A stretch of DNA of 64,000 nucleotides from Pantoea ananatis LMG 2665 (GCF_000710035.2 NZ_JMJJ01000005.1:868001-932000); one strand, 5' to 3'. Positions 28,076 to 38,336 are shown, counted from the first letter of the stretch. Notes: generated from the sequence alone by a model not told the origin. Numbers and translations: made by a program.

Positions 28076-28094
28076 CGCGGACAAACTGTCCGCG
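28076..28094 (+). other. hairpin in the ptsH-ptsI spacer
   Basis: CGCGGACA-aac-TGTCCGCG is a perfect 8-bp stem with a 3-base loop in a 160-base spacer. No T-tract follows, so it could stabilise the ptsH transcript end after processing rather than stop transcription. Confidence 0.5.
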
Positions 28095-28176
28095 TTATTG
28101 CTTTCGTAGAGTACGTGTCCCACGACTATGGCAATGCAACGAGTCCAGTCAGCCATCGTGATTAAAAGGTAGGGTT

Positions 28177-29904
28177 ATGATTTCAGGCATTTTAGCATCA
28201 CCAGGTATCGCTTTCGGCAAAGCTCTGCTGCTGAAAGAAGACGAGATCGTCATCAACCGTAAAAAGATTTCAGATGATCAGGTTGAGCAGGAGATCCAGC
28301 GCTTTCTTCAGGGCCGCGGCAAAGCGGCTGAACAGCTGGAAGCCATTCGCATCAAAGCCAGCGAATCCCTGGGTGAAGAAAAAGCAGCGATCTTCGAAGG
28401 CCACATCATGTTGCTGGAAGATGAAGAGCTGGAGCAGGAAATCACCGACCTGATCAAAAAAGATCACGCAACTGCCGATGCCGCGGTGAATTCCGTGATT
28501 GACGCTCAGGCTAAAGCGCTGGAAGAGCTGGATGATGAATACCTGAAAGAGCGTGCGGCGGACGTGCGCGACATCGGTAAACGCCTGCTGCAAAATATTT
28601 TAGGTCTGCACATTGTCGATCTGAGCGCAATCCAGGACGAATCTATTCTGGTGGCGAAAGATTTAACGCCGTCAGAGACCGCACAGCTAAACCTGAAAAA
28701 GGTGCTGGGCTTTATTACCGACCTGGGTGGTCGCACGTCGCACACGTCTATCATGGCGCGTTCGTTAGAAATCCCTGCGATCGTCGGCACCGGTAACGTG
28801 ACCACCTCCATTAAAAACGGTGACTTCATCATTCTGGATGGCGTGAACAATGCGATTCACGTCAATCCGTCTGACGCCGTTCAGGAAGAGCTGAAAGCGG
28901 TTCAGAACCAGTACCTGTCCGAAAAACATGAACTGGCTAAGCTGAAAGATCTGCCCGCGGTAACTCTGGATGGTCATCAGGTTGAAGTCTGCGCCAACAT
29001 CGGCACCGTGCGTGATATCGCCGGCGCAGAGCGTAACGGCGCTGAAGGTGTCGGATTGTATCGCACCGAGTTCCTGTTTATGGATCGCGATTCGCTGCCG
29101 ACCGAAGAAGAGCAGTTCCAGGCGTACAAAGCCGTTGCTGAAGCGATGGGCTCGCAGGCCGTTATCGTGCGTACCATGGACATTGGCGGTGATAAAGACC
29201 TGCCTTACATGAATCTGCCAAAAGAAGAGAACCCCTTCCTCGGCTGGCGTGCTATTCGTATCGCGATGGATCGTAAAGAGATCCTGCATGCTCAGCTGCG
29301 CGCCATTCTGCGTGCCTCCTCGTTCGGCAAGCTGCGTATCATGTTCCCGATGATTATTTCGGTCGAAGAAGTCCGCAGTCTGAAAGCCGAGCTGGACATG
29401 CTTAAAGCGCAGTTACGCGAAGAAGGCAAAGCGTTTGATGAGTCAATCGAAGTCGGCATTATGGTCGAAACGCCTGCCTCAGCCGTGATTGCCCGTCACC
29501 TGGCTAAAGAAGTCGACTTCTTTAGCATTGGGACAAACGATTTGACGCAGTATACTCTCGCAGTAGATCGTGGTAATGATTTGATTTCGCACCTGTATAA
29601 CCCAATGACACCGTCAGTGCTGAACCTCATCAAGCAAGTTATTGATGCGTCTCATGCTGAAGGTAAATGGACTGGCATGTGTGGTGAGCTGGCAGGTGAC
29701 GAACGTGCTACACTACTGTTACTGGGAATGGGGCTGGACGAATTCAGCATGAGTGCCATTTCTATCCCTGGCATCAAGAAAATTATTCGTAATACACATT
29801 TCGAAGATGCGAAGGCGTTGGCAGAGCAGGCACTGGCTCAACCTACTGCGGAAGACTTAATGAACCTGGTTAACAAGTTCATTAAAGAAAAAACGCTCTG
29901 CTGA
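28177..29904 (+). CDS. ptsI: PTS enzyme I
   Basis: Phosphoenolpyruvate-protein phosphotransferase, the first step of the PTS relay. The 575 residues equal E. coli EI. The N-terminal HPr-binding/phosphohistidine domain carries H189 in [13 protein letters not shown]. The C-terminal PEP-binding barrel carries [27 protein letters not shown] and the catalytic cysteine in [10 protein letters not shown] (about 502). It acts with HPr upstream and EIIA-Glc downstream in one operon. Confidence 0.99.
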   Translation: MISGILASPGIAFGKALLLKEDEIVINRKKISDDQVEQEIQRFLQGRGKAAEQLEAIRIKASESLGEEKAAIFEGHIMLLEDEELEQEITDLIKKDHATADAAVNSVIDAQAKALEELDDEYLKERAADVRDIGKRLLQNILGLHIVDLSAIQDESILVAKDLTPSETAQLNLKKVLGFITDLGGRTSHTSIMARSLEIPAIVGTGNVTTSIKNGDFIILDGVNNAIHVNPSDAVQEELKAVQNQYLSEKHELAKLKDLPAVTLDGHQVEVCANIGTVRDIAGAERNGAEGVGLYRTEFLFMDRDSLPTEEEQFQAYKAVAEAMGSQAVIVRTMDIGGDKDLPYMNLPKEENPFLGWRAIRIAMDRKEILHAQLRAILRASSFGKLRIMFPMIISVEEVRSLKAELDMLKAQLREEGKAFDESIEVGIMVETPASAVIARHLAKEVDFFSIGTNDLTQYTLAVDRGNDLISHLYNPMTPSVLNLIKQVIDASHAEGKWTGMCGELAGDERATLLLLGMGLDEFSMSAISIPGIKKIIRNTHFEDAKALAEQALAQPTAEDLMNLVNKFIKEKTLC

Positions 29905-29946
29905 TCCACGAGATGCTGGCCCCAAATTACTGCTTAGGAGAAGATC

Positions 29947-30447
29947 ATGGGTTTGTTTTCTAAACTTTTTGGCGAAAAAACAGATAGCGCTGGGACAATT
30001 GATATCGTAGCGCCTCTGTCAGGCGAAATCGTGAACATTGAAGACGTACCAGATGTGGTGTTTGCAGAAAAAATCGTGGGTGACGGTATTGCGATCAAAC
30101 CAAGCGGCAACAAAATGGTTGCTCCGGTTGACGGGACTATCGGCAAGATTTTCGAAACCAACCACGCCTTTTCAATCGAATCAGATAACGGCATTGAGCT
30201 TTTTGTTCACTTCGGTATTGATACCGTTGAACTGAAAGGTGAAGGCTTCAAACGTATCGCTGAAGAAGGTCAGAAGGTTAAAAAAGGCGACGTGGTTATT
30301 GAGTTCGATCTGGCGCTGCTGGAAGAGAAAGCGAAATCAACCTTGACGCCTGTTGTCATCTCCAACATGGATGAAATCAAAGATCTGACGAAGCTTTCTG
30401 GTCAGGTCATTGTGGGTGAAACCCCTGTGATTCGCATCAGGAAGTAA
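29947..30447 (+). CDS. crr: PTS glucose-specific EIIA component (EIIA-Glc)
   Basis: Soluble phosphocarrier for glucose-type PTS permeases and a central regulator: the unphosphorylated form blocks non-PTS sugar uptake (inducer exclusion) and the phosphorylated form activates adenylate cyclase. It has 166 residues (E. coli 169). The active-site pair is H73 (TNHAFSIES) and H88 ([10 protein letters not shown]). The amphipathic N-terminus MGLFSKLFG is intact. GGAG precedes the ATG. Last gene of the pts operon. Confidence 0.98.
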   Translation: MGLFSKLFGEKTDSAGTIDIVAPLSGEIVNIEDVPDVVFAEKIVGDGIAIKPSGNKMVAPVDGTIGKIFETNHAFSIESDNGIELFVHFGIDTVELKGEGFKRIAEEGQKVKKGDVVIEFDLALLEEKAKSTLTPVVISNMDEIKDLTKLSGQVIVGETPVIRIRK

Positions 30448-30450
30448 ACG

Positions 30451-30480
30451 AAAAACGGCACCTGAGGGTGCCGTTTTTTT
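30451..30480 (+). terminator. intrinsic terminator of the pts operon
   Basis: ACGGCACC-tgag-GGTGCCGT (30455-30474), preceded by four A and followed by seven T in total. The flanking A and T runs would let it also end the convergent kinase transcript. Confidence 0.93.
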
Positions 30481-30496
30481 ATGTTCGTTTTCCGCG

Positions 30497-31849
30497 TTAA
30501 TCCGGCTGCCAGCGCGGCAAACGCAGCGTGAGCTCCAGCCCGCCTTCCGGTCGGTTAACGGCGTGCACTTCCCCATGATGCGCCAACACCACTTTACGTA
30601 CGATAGCCAACCCCAGCCCGTAACCTTTGCCCATCAGCGGAGAATTCACGCGTACAAACGGGTCAAAGATACTGGAAAGTTTGGTTTCTTCCACACCCGG
30701 CCCCTGGTCACGTACGTGAATAGCCAGCCACTGCGATTCCACCTTCAGGCTCACATGAATACGTTGTCCCGGCAGCGAGAAGCGCAGGGCATTACGTAAT
30801 ACGTTTTCAATGCCACGGCGGCACAGTTCCGCATTACCACGCACCGTATGATCGGCGCGCTCATCAACGTCATACACGACATCCACACCGGGGATCTGCG
30901 CTTCATAACGTAAGTCTGTCACCACCGCCTCCAGCAATCCCGCAAGGTCAAAATAGTGTTCTCCCGGCATGCTTTCGTGTTCTGCACGCGCCAGAGTCAA
31001 CAGCTCGCCGATCATCTTATCAAGTCGTTGCGCTTCTTCGTCAATGCGATCCAGTGAGGTACTGACATTCTCTGGCCTTTGACGTGCCAGCCCGGTGGCC
31101 AACTGCAGGCGAGCAAGCGGTGAGCGCAGTTCGTGAGAGATATCATGAAGCAGCGCCTCACGCGCCTTCACCAGCGTATCCAGCCGTTCTACCATGGCAT
31201 CGAATGCCTGAGCCACGCTCGACAGCTCATCGTGGCGTTTACGCAGTGCCGGATAAAGCCGGACGCGTAAATCCCCATTAGCCACGCGCGAAAACCCTTC
31301 GCGTAGCTGTCGCATTGGCCGGGTCAGGTTCCAGGCCAATAGCAAACTGAACAGCAGCCCTACAGAGCCAGCAAAAATAAACATGGGTTCAGGTATGTTC
31401 AGAAAGTTGTGTGGTCGCCCTTCCCGACTCAGCTCACGCATTCCTCTGAGGTCGTACATCAGTTCATAATCGTTGCCGTCTGCACCCTTTACCTGACGCA
31501 CCAACCGATTGGGGAAAAACGATTTATCAGTGGTATCGGAAACCGGCGGCGGCGCGCTGACGGCGGGCTGAAGGTCATCAACAGGACTTATGCTCAGGAA
31601 CTGGCGTTCCTCAGGCGTCCACTCTGCTGTCATCACCTTGAGTGCGGCTGGCCCTTCACGTTCCAGCACGGACGTGGCTGATGCCATTAACACATCCGCC
31701 AGACGCTGTGTTACCTGAAGTTCAGGCGGATGGTGGCGGGTTCCGGAAAGTGAAAACCCCAGCCAGATAAGCTGGCTGATGATGAAAAATACCAGCCAAA
31801 AGCCCAGCAGGATTTTCCAGAACATGCGTCCGCGATAGCTGTGACTCAT
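30497..31849 (-). CDS. CpxA-like sensor histidine kinase
   Basis: A 450-residue inner-membrane kinase. TM1 is at 11-32, a periplasmic sensor region at about 33-155, TM2 at 156-175, then HAMP (about 174-227). The DHp domain has phosphoacceptor H239 in HDISHELRSPLARLQ. The catalytic domain has N-box NVLRNALRFS, G1 RDQGPGVEE, the F-box FDPFVRV and G2 GYGLGLAI. The kinase core resembles CpxA, but the periplasmic domain differs from what I recall of CpxA, and this is not the cpx locus. It overlaps the regulator gene by 4 bases. In E. coli the crr-cysM interval contains pdxK, yfeK and yfeS instead. The signal is unknown. Confidence 0.85.
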   Translation of the reverse strand: MSHSYRGRMFWKILLGFWLVFFIISQLIWLGFSLSGTRHHPPELQVTQRLADVLMASATSVLEREGPAALKVMTAEWTPEERQFLSISPVDDLQPAVSAPPPVSDTTDKSFFPNRLVRQVKGADGNDYELMYDLRGMRELSREGRPHNFLNIPEPMFIFAGSVGLLFSLLLAWNLTRPMRQLREGFSRVANGDLRVRLYPALRKRHDELSSVAQAFDAMVERLDTLVKAREALLHDISHELRSPLARLQLATGLARQRPENVSTSLDRIDEEAQRLDKMIGELLTLARAEHESMPGEHYFDLAGLLEAVVTDLRYEAQIPGVDVVYDVDERADHTVRGNAELCRRGIENVLRNALRFSLPGQRIHVSLKVESQWLAIHVRDQGPGVEETKLSSIFDPFVRVNSPLMGKGYGLGLAIVRKVVLAHHGEVHAVNRPEGGLELTLRLPRWQPD

Positions 31850-32526
31850 CGAATGCGATAGCCAATGCTGCGAACGGTTTCAATCGTAATGCTCTCCGCC
31901 GTGAGCGCACTGAGCTTCTGACGAATATTACTGATGTGAACATCCACGCTGCGATCGTAAGCTTCGCGCGGTCGGCCCAGACCTTTTTCTGACAGTTCGT
32001 CTTTCGTCACTACCCGGTCGGGTGAACGCAGCAGCAAATCGAGCAGGTTAAATTCTGAGGCGGTCAGGTCAAACGTTTTGCCCTTCCACTCCGTAATCCG
32101 CCTGGCAGAATTAAGGGTGAGCTCGCCCCACTGCAGTATCTCTTTTTTGTCCTGCTGCGGTGCAAGCTCCTCAACCCGGCGCAGGACCGCGCGCAAACGC
32201 GCAACCAGTTCACGGGGATAACAGGGTTTGGGCATATAGTCATCCGCGCCCATTTCCAGCCCGATGACCCGATCAATATTATCGCCTTTGGCGGTCAGCA
32301 TAATTACCGGCAGGCGGCTTTGCTGACGTACCTGGCGCAGCACGTCGGTGCCGCTCATATCGGGCAACATAATGTCCAGTATCATGGCGCTAAACTCCCC
32401 CGACAGCGCTCCCTGAACCCCGGCACTGCCGGTTAACACCAGCTGAGCGTCAAAACCTTCTGTTATCAGGTATTGGCTTAACATGGTGCCTAACTCTACG
32501 TCGTCATCTACCAGCAAGATTTTCAT
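31846..32526 (-). CDS. CpxR-like OmpR-family response regulator
   Basis: A 226-residue regulator. The receiver has D7-D9, phosphoacceptor D51 (MILDIMLPDMSG), T79 and K102 equivalents (MLTAKGD; DDYMPKPCYPRE). The C-terminal winged helix (about 130-226) ends in VDVHISNIRQKL and TVRSIGYRI. Receiver position and linker match CpxR closely. First gene of a two-gene operon with the kinase; targets unknown. It could be a paralogue of CpxR acting on envelope functions (inference). Confidence 0.88.
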   Translation of the reverse strand: MKILLVDDDVELGTMLSQYLITEGFDAQLVLTGSAGVQGALSGEFSAMILDIMLPDMSGTDVLRQVRQQSRLPVIMLTAKGDNIDRVIGLEMGADDYMPKPCYPRELVARLRAVLRRVEELAPQQDKKEILQWGELTLNSARRITEWKGKTFDLTASEFNLLDLLLRSPDRVVTKDELSEKGLGRPREAYDRSVDVHISNIRQKLSALTAESITIETVRSIGYRIR

Positions 32527-32637
32527 TGTTATCTCTCATGCGTAACTGGCGCTATTTTGAACCGAGCCAACGTAATGCGCAGCCGGTTTTACGCGATCCT
32601 TACAGATGCGACTAAGCATAGTGCCAACACCGGTAAA

Positions 32638-32682
32638 TAAAAAAGGCTTATGCGCCCTGGTGGGCAACACACGCCTTTTTTA
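32638..32682 (-). terminator. probable terminator of cysM
   Basis: On the minus strand, AAAAAAGGC and GCCTTTTTT (outer stem) enclose an inner GCCC-tggt-GGGC hairpin, and T-rich sequence follows. It lies 25 bp after the cysM stop and before the regulator gene. Confidence 0.55.
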
Positions 32683-32705
32683 ACGCATCGGTATTGAGGA
32701 GGACG

Positions 32706-33587
32706 CTACTGATAAATTCCGGTTGAGAGATAGCGATCGCCCCGGTCGCAGACGATAGCCACCACCACGCTCCCCGGATTCGCCCGGGCGATGCGCAGTG
32801 CGCCAGCAACCGAACCGCCGGAACTGACGCCGCAGAAGATGCCTTCACGTCGCGCTAACGCGCGCATGGTTTCTTCGGCTTCCTGCTGTCCCATATCAAT
32901 GATGTCATCCACCAACTCAGGGCGATAAATGCCCGGCATGTAAGCCTGGGGCCAGCGGCGGATGCCGGGAATGCTGCTGCCTTCGGTAGGCTGCAGGCCA
33001 ATCACTTTAACGCCGGTCTGGTGATCCTTTAAAAACCGGCCTACGCCAGTAATGGTTCCCGTGGTACCCATGCTGGAAACAAAGTGGGTCATTCGCTGTT
33101 TCGACTGCTGCCACAGCTCAGGCCCGGTGGTTTGGTAATGGCCGAGCGGGTTATCCGGGTTATTGAACTGGTCCAGTACCCTTCCTTCGCCCCGTGCCGC
33201 CATCTCCTGAGCCCGATCGCGTGCGCCTTCCATCCCCTGCTCGCGGCTAATCAGCACCAGTTCTGCGCCGTAGGCGCGCATCGCATCCTGCCGCTCCTGA
33301 CTCATGTTGTCGGGCATCAGCAGCCGCAGCCGATACCCCTTCAACGCGGCAATCATCGCCAGCGCAATGCCGGTATTGCCACTGGTGGCTTCGATCAACT
33401 GGTCGCCCGGCGTAATGTCGCCGCGCAACTCGGCCTGGTGGATCATCGACCAGGCGGCCCGATCTTTCACTGAACCGGCAGGGTTATTGCCTTCCAGCTT
33501 AAGCCAGACTTCACTGCCGTTGTCAGGCGCCAGGCGCTGTAATCTGATGAGCGGCGTATTGCCGATGGTGTCTTCCAGAGTGGTCAC
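32706..33587 (-). CDS. cysM: O-acetylserine sulfhydrylase B CysM
   Basis: PLP enzyme that can use thiosulfate to make S-sulfocysteine as well as sulfide to make cysteine. The 293 residues align with E. coli CysM (303) but stop earlier, ending GDRYLSTGIYQ; the missing C-terminal tail is not catalytic. K41 lies in NPAGSVKDRAA and TSGNTG at 68-73; SMGTTGTITG is the phosphate loop. It lies 118 bp downstream of cysA, behind a terminator-like hairpin, unlike a fully fused cysPTWAM operon. Confidence 0.97.
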   Translation of the reverse strand: MTTLEDTIGNTPLIRLQRLAPDNGSEVWLKLEGNNPAGSVKDRAAWSMIHQAELRGDITPGDQLIEATSGNTGIALAMIAALKGYRLRLLMPDNMSQERQDAMRAYGAELVLISREQGMEGARDRAQEMAARGEGRVLDQFNNPDNPLGHYQTTGPELWQQSKQRMTHFVSSMGTTGTITGVGRFLKDHQTGVKVIGLQPTEGSSIPGIRRWPQAYMPGIYRPELVDDIIDMGQQEAEETMRALARREGIFCGVSSGGSVAGALRIARANPGSVVVAIVCDRGDRYLSTGIYQ

Positions 33588-33660
33588 GATGCATTTCCTG
33601 GCAAAACCCTCTCCGCCCTGATCCAGGCCACAGCCCGGGTTATCGCGGTATTCAGGTCAT

Positions 33661-33685
33661 TAAAAAGGCGGGACACTGTCCCGCC
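33661..33685 (-). terminator. terminator between cysA and cysM
   Basis: On the minus strand GGCGGGAC-agt-GTCCCGCC (33667-33685) is followed by TTTTTA. Perfect 8-bp GC-rich stem with a short T-tract, directly after cysA. Confidence 0.75.
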
Positions 33686-33705
33686 CTGCGTGAAAAAAGA
33701 AAATA

Positions 33706-34794
33706 TCAGGCGCTGTGTGCAAAGGCAACCGCCCGTAACGGTGTCGCGCCCTGGTACAGTCTGGCCTGCTGCAGCCCCACGAACAGGCGCTCGCCGCGCA
33801 ACGGCGCGGTCTGTTCACCGTCAAAGACCAGCGAGAAGGGCTCGCTCTGCCATCCCGTTGGCTGCACCACCAGCTGCCAGAAGTGACCACGAGGACTCAC
33901 TTCTAAGACCTGAACGGGCAGCGGCGTTTCCAGGCTACTTCTGCGCGAAACGTCGATTTCCCACGGGCGCAGGAACAGATCGACCGCGCCCTGATGTGCA
34001 GAGGTATAGCCTAACGGCCAGTGGTGCGCCCCGACATGGAACTGAGAACCATGCACTTCACCGTCGAAGCGGTTAACCTCACCCAGGAATTCCAGCACGA
34101 AGCGCGTGGCGGGATCGCGCCAGACTTCATCCGGCGTCCCCACCTGTTCGATGCTGCCCTGGCTCATCACCACCACGCGATCGGCCACTTCCATCGCCTC
34201 TTCCTGATCGTGGGTGACGAACACGCTGGTGAACTTCAATTCTTCGTGCAGCTGACGTAACCAACGGCGCAGCTCTTTACGCACCTGAGCGTCCAGCGCA
34301 CCAAAGGGCTCATCCAGCAACAGGATTTGCGGTTCCACGGCCAGGGCTCTTGCCAGCGCGACGCGCTGCTTCTGCCCTCCCGAAAGCTGGGCCGGGAAAC
34401 GGTTCGCCAGATGGGAAAGCTGCACCATCTCCAGCAGGCGCGTGACGCGTTTTTTAATTTCCGCACTGGACGGACGCTCACGGCGCGGCAGCACGGTCAG
34501 GCCAAAGGCAATATTGTCGAAGACCGTCATATGACGGAACAGCGCATAGTGCTGGAAGACAAATCCGACCTGGCGATCGCGGGCGTGCAGGCGGCTGACA
34601 TCGTGGTCGTGAAAACGAATCTGACCGCTGTTCTGATGTTCCAGTCCAGCAATGATGCGCAGCAGCGTGGTTTTACCGGAACCGGACGGCCCCAGTAAGG
34701 CCACCATCTGGCCAGACGGAATATCCAGTGAGATATCGTTCAGCACCGCTGTGCGACCAAAGGATTTGTTGATCTGGTTAATCTCAATGCTCAT
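33706..34794 (-). CDS. cysA: sulfate/thiosulfate ABC transporter ATPase CysA
   Basis: Cytosolic ATPase subunit driving sulfate and thiosulfate import through CysTW. It has 362 residues (E. coli 365). Walker A is [10 protein letters not shown] (35-44), signature [11 protein letters not shown], Walker [14 protein letters not shown]-loop [14 protein letters not shown]-terminal TOBE-like regulatory part runs from about 240. It overlaps cysW by 11 bases. Expected CysB activation through the cysP promoter. Confidence 0.97.
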   Translation of the reverse strand: MSIEINQINKSFGRTAVLNDISLDIPSGQMVALLGPSGSGKTTLLRIIAGLEHQNSGQIRFHDHDVSRLHARDRQVGFVFQHYALFRHMTVFDNIAFGLTVLPRRERPSSAEIKKRVTRLLEMVQLSHLANRFPAQLSGGQKQRVALARALAVEPQILLLDEPFGALDAQVRKELRRWLRQLHEELKFTSVFVTHDQEEAMEVADRVVVMSQGSIEQVGTPDEVWRDPATRFVLEFLGEVNRFDGEVHGSQFHVGAHHWPLGYTSAHQGAVDLFLRPWEIDVSRRSSLETPLPVQVLEVSPRGHFWQLVVQPTGWQSEPFSLVFDGEQTAPLRGERLFVGLQQARLYQGATPLRAVAFAHSA

Positions 34795-35659
34795 GATTGT
34801 CCTCCAGTTGCAGGCGTTTGTGCTGTTGCTCTAAACGCCATTGCACAATGCTTTTCAGAAACAGCGTCACGATTGCCATCACGGTCAGTAAGGCTGCGGC
34901 AGTAAAGGCGCCCACCGTGTTGTAATCCTGATGCAGTAATTCAACCTGAAGCGGTAAGGTGTAGGTTTCACCGCGAATAGAACCCGAAACCACGGAAACC
35001 GCGCCAAACTCACCAATCGCGCGGGCGTTGGTCAGCACGACGCCATACAGCATGGCCCAGCGAATATTCGGCAGCGTCACGCGACGGAACATCTGCCAGC
35101 CCGAGGCACCTAACAGCACCGCGGCTTCATCTTCATGACTGCCCTGGCTCAGCATCACCGGCACCAGTTCGCGCACCACAAACGGACAGGTAACGAAGAC
35201 GGTGACCAGCACCATGCCAGGCCAGGAGAACATCACCTGAATATTATGGGCATCCAGCCAGCCGCCCGCCGGGCCGTTAATGCCCCAGAACAGGAGATAC
35301 ATCAGGCCCGCCACGACAGGCGATACCGCAAAGGGAATATCGAACAGCGTCAAAAGCAGCTGACGTCCCGGAAAGGTAAAGCGTGTCACCAGCCAGGCCA
35401 GCAGCGTGCCGAACACTAAATTCACCGGCACGGTAATCAATGCGACCAGCACCGTGAGCCATATGGCATGGAGCATGTCGCTGTCGGTCAGATTGCTTAA
35501 GGTGACGCCCAGTCCTTTATGCAGGGCCTCCCAGAAGATGGACACCATCGGCACGACCAGCAGCAGCAAGGATATCAGCGCACCGATACCAATAAGCAGC
35601 CACTTGGCCCAGTTAACAGGCTGGCGGTCGGCATGATTGAGTTGCGAAATCTCTGCCAT
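34784..35659 (-). CDS. cysW: sulfate/thiosulfate ABC permease CysW
   Basis: Inner-membrane permease subunit, 291 residues like E. coli CysW, with about six helices. The EAA loop that docks with CysA reads [22 protein letters not shown]. It overlaps cysT by one base and cysA by 11, showing tight translational coupling in cysPTWA. Confidence 0.96.
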   Translation of the reverse strand: MAEISQLNHADRQPVNWAKWLLIGIGALISLLLLVVPMVSIFWEALHKGLGVTLSNLTDSDMLHAIWLTVLVALITVPVNLVFGTLLAWLVTRFTFPGRQLLLTLFDIPFAVSPVVAGLMYLLFWGINGPAGGWLDAHNIQVMFSWPGMVLVTVFVTCPFVVRELVPVMLSQGSHEDEAAVLLGASGWQMFRRVTLPNIRWAMLYGVVLTNARAIGEFGAVSVVSGSIRGETYTLPLQVELLHQDYNTVGAFTAAALLTVMAIVTLFLKSIVQWRLEQQHKRLQLEDNHEH

Positions 35660-36492
35660 TAATGGCCTCCCAGACGACGACCAAAGCGGCTTTGTAAGGT
35701 GTTGATAGCGAAAAGTAACAGCAGCGATGCCGCCAGAATGACCGAGGCAATGGCGCTGGCTGCCGGATAGTCAAACTCCTGCAGGCGCACGAAGATCATC
35801 AGCGAGGTCACTTCGGTTTTCCAGGCGATGTTGCCGGCAATAAAGATTACCGCACCAAACTCGCCCAGGCTGCGGGTAAACGACAGCGCGGTGCCCGCGA
35901 GTAAGGCCGGTGCCACTTCAGGCAGAACGACCCGGCGGAAGCTCTGCCAGGGCGTGGCGCCCAGCGTTTGAGCCGCTTCCTCATATTCAGGCCCCAGCTC
36001 TTCCAGCACCGGCTGCACGGTACGCACCACAAACGGAATACTGGTGAAGGCCATCGCGAGCGCGATACCGATCCAGGTATAGGAGATCTTGATATCAAAA
36101 TGCGCGAACCACTGTCCATACCAGCCGTTCACGGAAAACAGACCGGCCAGCGTCAGGCCAGCAACCGCGGTCGGCAGCGCAAACGGCAGATCCATCAGAC
36201 CATCGAGCAGCGTGCGGCCCGGAAAACGGTAACGCGTTAAGATCCACGCCATTAACATGCCGAATACGGCATTAAACAGTGAGGCCACACCGGCCGACAG
36301 CAGCGTGACCTTATAGGCTGCGATGAGCTGCGGATTGGTGACCACGTCCCAGTATTGCTGCAACGTCATCTGCGACAGCTGCATAATCAGTGCGCTGATT
36401 GGCAGCAGCAGCACCAGACAGGTAAAGAGCAGGCTGGTGCCCAGGCTGAGACCGAAACCGGGCAGGACGCGTTTTTGGCTGGCTGCAAACAT
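35659..36492 (-). CDS. cysT: sulfate/thiosulfate ABC permease CysT (CysU)
   Basis: Inner-membrane permease partner of CysW. From the ATG at 36492 it has 277 residues, as in E. coli CysU. The EAA loop is EYEEAAQTLGATPWQSFRRVVLP. A GTG two codons upstream (36498) is also possible, but MFAASQKRVLPGF matches the E. coli start. Its start lies within three bases of the cysP stop. Confidence 0.96.
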   Translation of the reverse strand: MFAASQKRVLPGFGLSLGTSLLFTCLVLLLPISALIMQLSQMTLQQYWDVVTNPQLIAAYKVTLLSAGVASLFNAVFGMLMAWILTRYRFPGRTLLDGLMDLPFALPTAVAGLTLAGLFSVNGWYGQWFAHFDIKISYTWIGIALAMAFTSIPFVVRTVQPVLEELGPEYEEAAQTLGATPWQSFRRVVLPEVAPALLAGTALSFTRSLGEFGAVIFIAGNIAWKTEVTSLMIFVRLQEFDYPAASAIASVILAASLLLLFAINTLQSRFGRRLGGH

Positions 36493-36494
36493 GA

Positions 36495-37508
36495 TCACCG
36501 CCCCGCCGCTAATAACTGGTCTAGCTCGCCACCGCTGGCGAAATGGGTTTTCATCACGTTATCCCAGCCGCCAAAAATGTCTTCAACACGAAACAGGTTC
36601 GTGGCAGGAAAACGGGCTTTTTGCTGCGCCATTAACTGCGGATTGTTCACGCGGTAATAGAAATCCGTAATAATTTTCTGCGCCGCAGGAGAATACAGCC
36701 AGGTCAGATAGGCTTTCGCTGCATCGGCTGTTTTATTCTGCTCGACGTTTTTATCTACCCAGGCAACGGGAAACTCCGCGAGAATATCGGTTTTAGGCAC
36801 CACGACTTCGTAGTCGTCTTTGCCGTACTGGTTGCGGATGTTATTCACTTCAGACTCAAAACTGATCAACACATCGCCCAGACCGCGTTCAGCAAAGGTG
36901 GTCGTAGCACCTCGGCCACCGGTATCGAAGACTTCAACATTTTTCAGAAATTTTGTCATAAAAGCGCGGGTTTTAGCCTGATCGCCCCCGTCAGCGTTGC
37001 TGGCGGCGCCCCAGGCAGCAAGATAGGTATAACGTCCGTTGCCGGAGGTTTTGGGATTAGGAAAAATCAGCTTCACATCGTCACGGGTTAAATCGGACCA
37101 GTCGTGAATCTGCTTTGGGTTTCCCTTGCGCACCAGGAACGCCATGGTGGAGTAAAACGGCGAACTGTTATTCGGCAGGCGGGTTTGCCAGTCGGCAGGG
37201 ATCAGTTTGCCTTTATCGTGCAGCACCTGCACATCGGTGACCTGGTTATAGGTCACCACATCGGCACGCAGGCCTTGCAGGATCGCCAGCGCCTGTTTGG
37301 ATGACCCGGCATGGGACATCTTAATGGTCAGCTTGTCGTCAGGATGGCTGGCATCCCACTGGCTGACAAAAGGCGCATTCAGGGCGACAAACAATTCACG
37401 TGCGACATCGTAAGAGCTGTTCAACAGCTCGGTCGCGTTTGCGGCACCGGCCAGACTCAGCGACAGTGCGAGTCCGCTCACGATTTTTTTCATCGCTGGT
37501 AAGGTCAT
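36495..37508 (-). CDS. cysP: thiosulfate/sulfate-binding periplasmic protein CysP
   Basis: Periplasmic receptor of the CysPTWA importer. It has 337 residues (E. coli 338). The signal peptide is about 26 residues (…[16 protein letters not shown]). Ligand-binding stretches [27 protein letters not shown] and [15 protein letters not shown] are conserved. First gene of the operon; GGGTGA precedes the ATG. A 7-bp inverted repeat lies in its leader. Confidence 0.97.
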   Translation of the reverse strand: MTLPAMKKIVSGLALSLSLAGAANATELLNSSYDVARELFVALNAPFVSQWDASHPDDKLTIKMSHAGSSKQALAILQGLRADVVTYNQVTDVQVLHDKGKLIPADWQTRLPNNSSPFYSTMAFLVRKGNPKQIHDWSDLTRDDVKLIFPNPKTSGNGRYTYLAAWGAASNADGGDQAKTRAFMTKFLKNVEVFDTGGRGATTTFAERGLGDVLISFESEVNNIRNQYGKDDYEVVVPKTDILAEFPVAWVDKNVEQNKTADAAKAYLTWLYSPAAQKIITDFYYRVNNPQLMAQQKARFPATNLFRVEDIFGGWDNVMKTHFASGGELDQLLAAGR

Positions 37509-37530
37509 GGTTCACCCTGAGGAAATTTGA

Positions 37531-37547
37531 TGCAGATCTCATCTGCA
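37531..37547 (-). promoter_or_regulatory. inverted repeat in the cysP leader
   Basis: TGCAGAT-ctc-ATCTGCA, perfect 7-bp arms, 23 bp upstream of the cysP start. Either a leader hairpin or part of a regulator site. CysB sites are poorly conserved, so I do not assign it. Confidence 0.35.
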
Positions 37548-37715
37548 GATACAGCAGTTTATTTATAACTCAGCGTAAACCCGTAACGGTTTTATATATC
37601 GTTTGCTGATTTCAAAGTCGAAAAAGGCATAAGGCGGCGGGAAAAGACAGACGAAAAACAGAATTGGACGCGCAGGGCCGGTTATGCCCTGCGGTTGAGC
37701 GGTGTGAAAAAAGAC

Positions 37716-38336
37716 TTAGCGCTGCCAGACAATTTTGCTGAGCGTCCAGCTCTTGAGTGTGTCATCCGACGGCATCAACCCTTCTGGCCCGTGCCAGGTT
37801 CCGCTGTAGACATAGCGAAGATGCTGACTGTTGGGCGCGCGGCACTCCACGTCACGGGTGTCCAGTCCGCTCGCCAGCACGCAGTTGTTGAAGGCTTTGT
37901 CGAATTTGGCGCTGAACGCGTCACCGATTTTGCTGCCATCGGCGCTGGCGATACGGCTGTCCAGCACCTCAATGCGATCGACCTGCGTCTGACCATAAAT
38001 CACCAGCATCACTTTGCCGTCATCCATAGCCTGCCAGAACGACACCACCTGGCCGTTATGGCCGCGCATGCCCTGACGCAGATCGTACTTGCCTTTCAAC
38101 CCCTCTTTTATGGCGGCTTCGGTCATGGTCGTTGAGCCATTGATGCCGCCCACGCCCTGCTCTGTGGCCGTAAGCGAGGAACCAAACCAGTTCCACGGCA
38201 GCGCGGCAGACCAGTGATAGCTCAGTGGATTCCACCAGCTTACCTGCTGGCTGCTGTTAGCATCAGTACCGGAGGAACTGGCACACCCACTGACCAGCAT
38301 GGCCACAGTCAGTAACGTGTAACGAACAGCTTTCAT
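37716..38336 (-). CDS. yfeY: lipoprotein YfeY
   Basis: A 206-residue outer- or inner-membrane lipoprotein of unknown function. The signal MKAVRYTLLTVAMLVSGC has a lipobox LVSGC with the acylated Cys at 17, followed by a Ser/Asp-rich linker. The start at 38336 was chosen because AGGAG lies 5 bases upstream and the signal peptide begins there; a longer frame would add 20 residues. Gene order ypeA-yfeZ-yfeY matches E. coli, where yfeY belongs to the sigma-E regulon. I saw no clear sigma-E promoter here. Confidence 0.88.
   Translation of the reverse strand: MKAVRYTLLTVAMLVSGCASSSGTDANSSQQVSWWNPLSYHWSAALPWNWFGSSLTATEQGVGGINGSTTMTEAAIKEGLKGKYDLRQGMRGHNGQVVSFWQAMDDGKVMLVIYGQTQVDRIEVLDSRIASADGSKIGDAFSAKFDKAFNNCVLASGLDTRDVECRAPNSQHLRYVYSGTWHGPEGLMPSDDTLKSWTLSKIVWQR

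Noticed and set aside
32706-33587. cysM as a truncated pseudogene because it is 10 residues shorter than in E. coli
   Set aside because: Catalytic lysine, substrate loop and all core motifs are intact; the tail is variable in the family.
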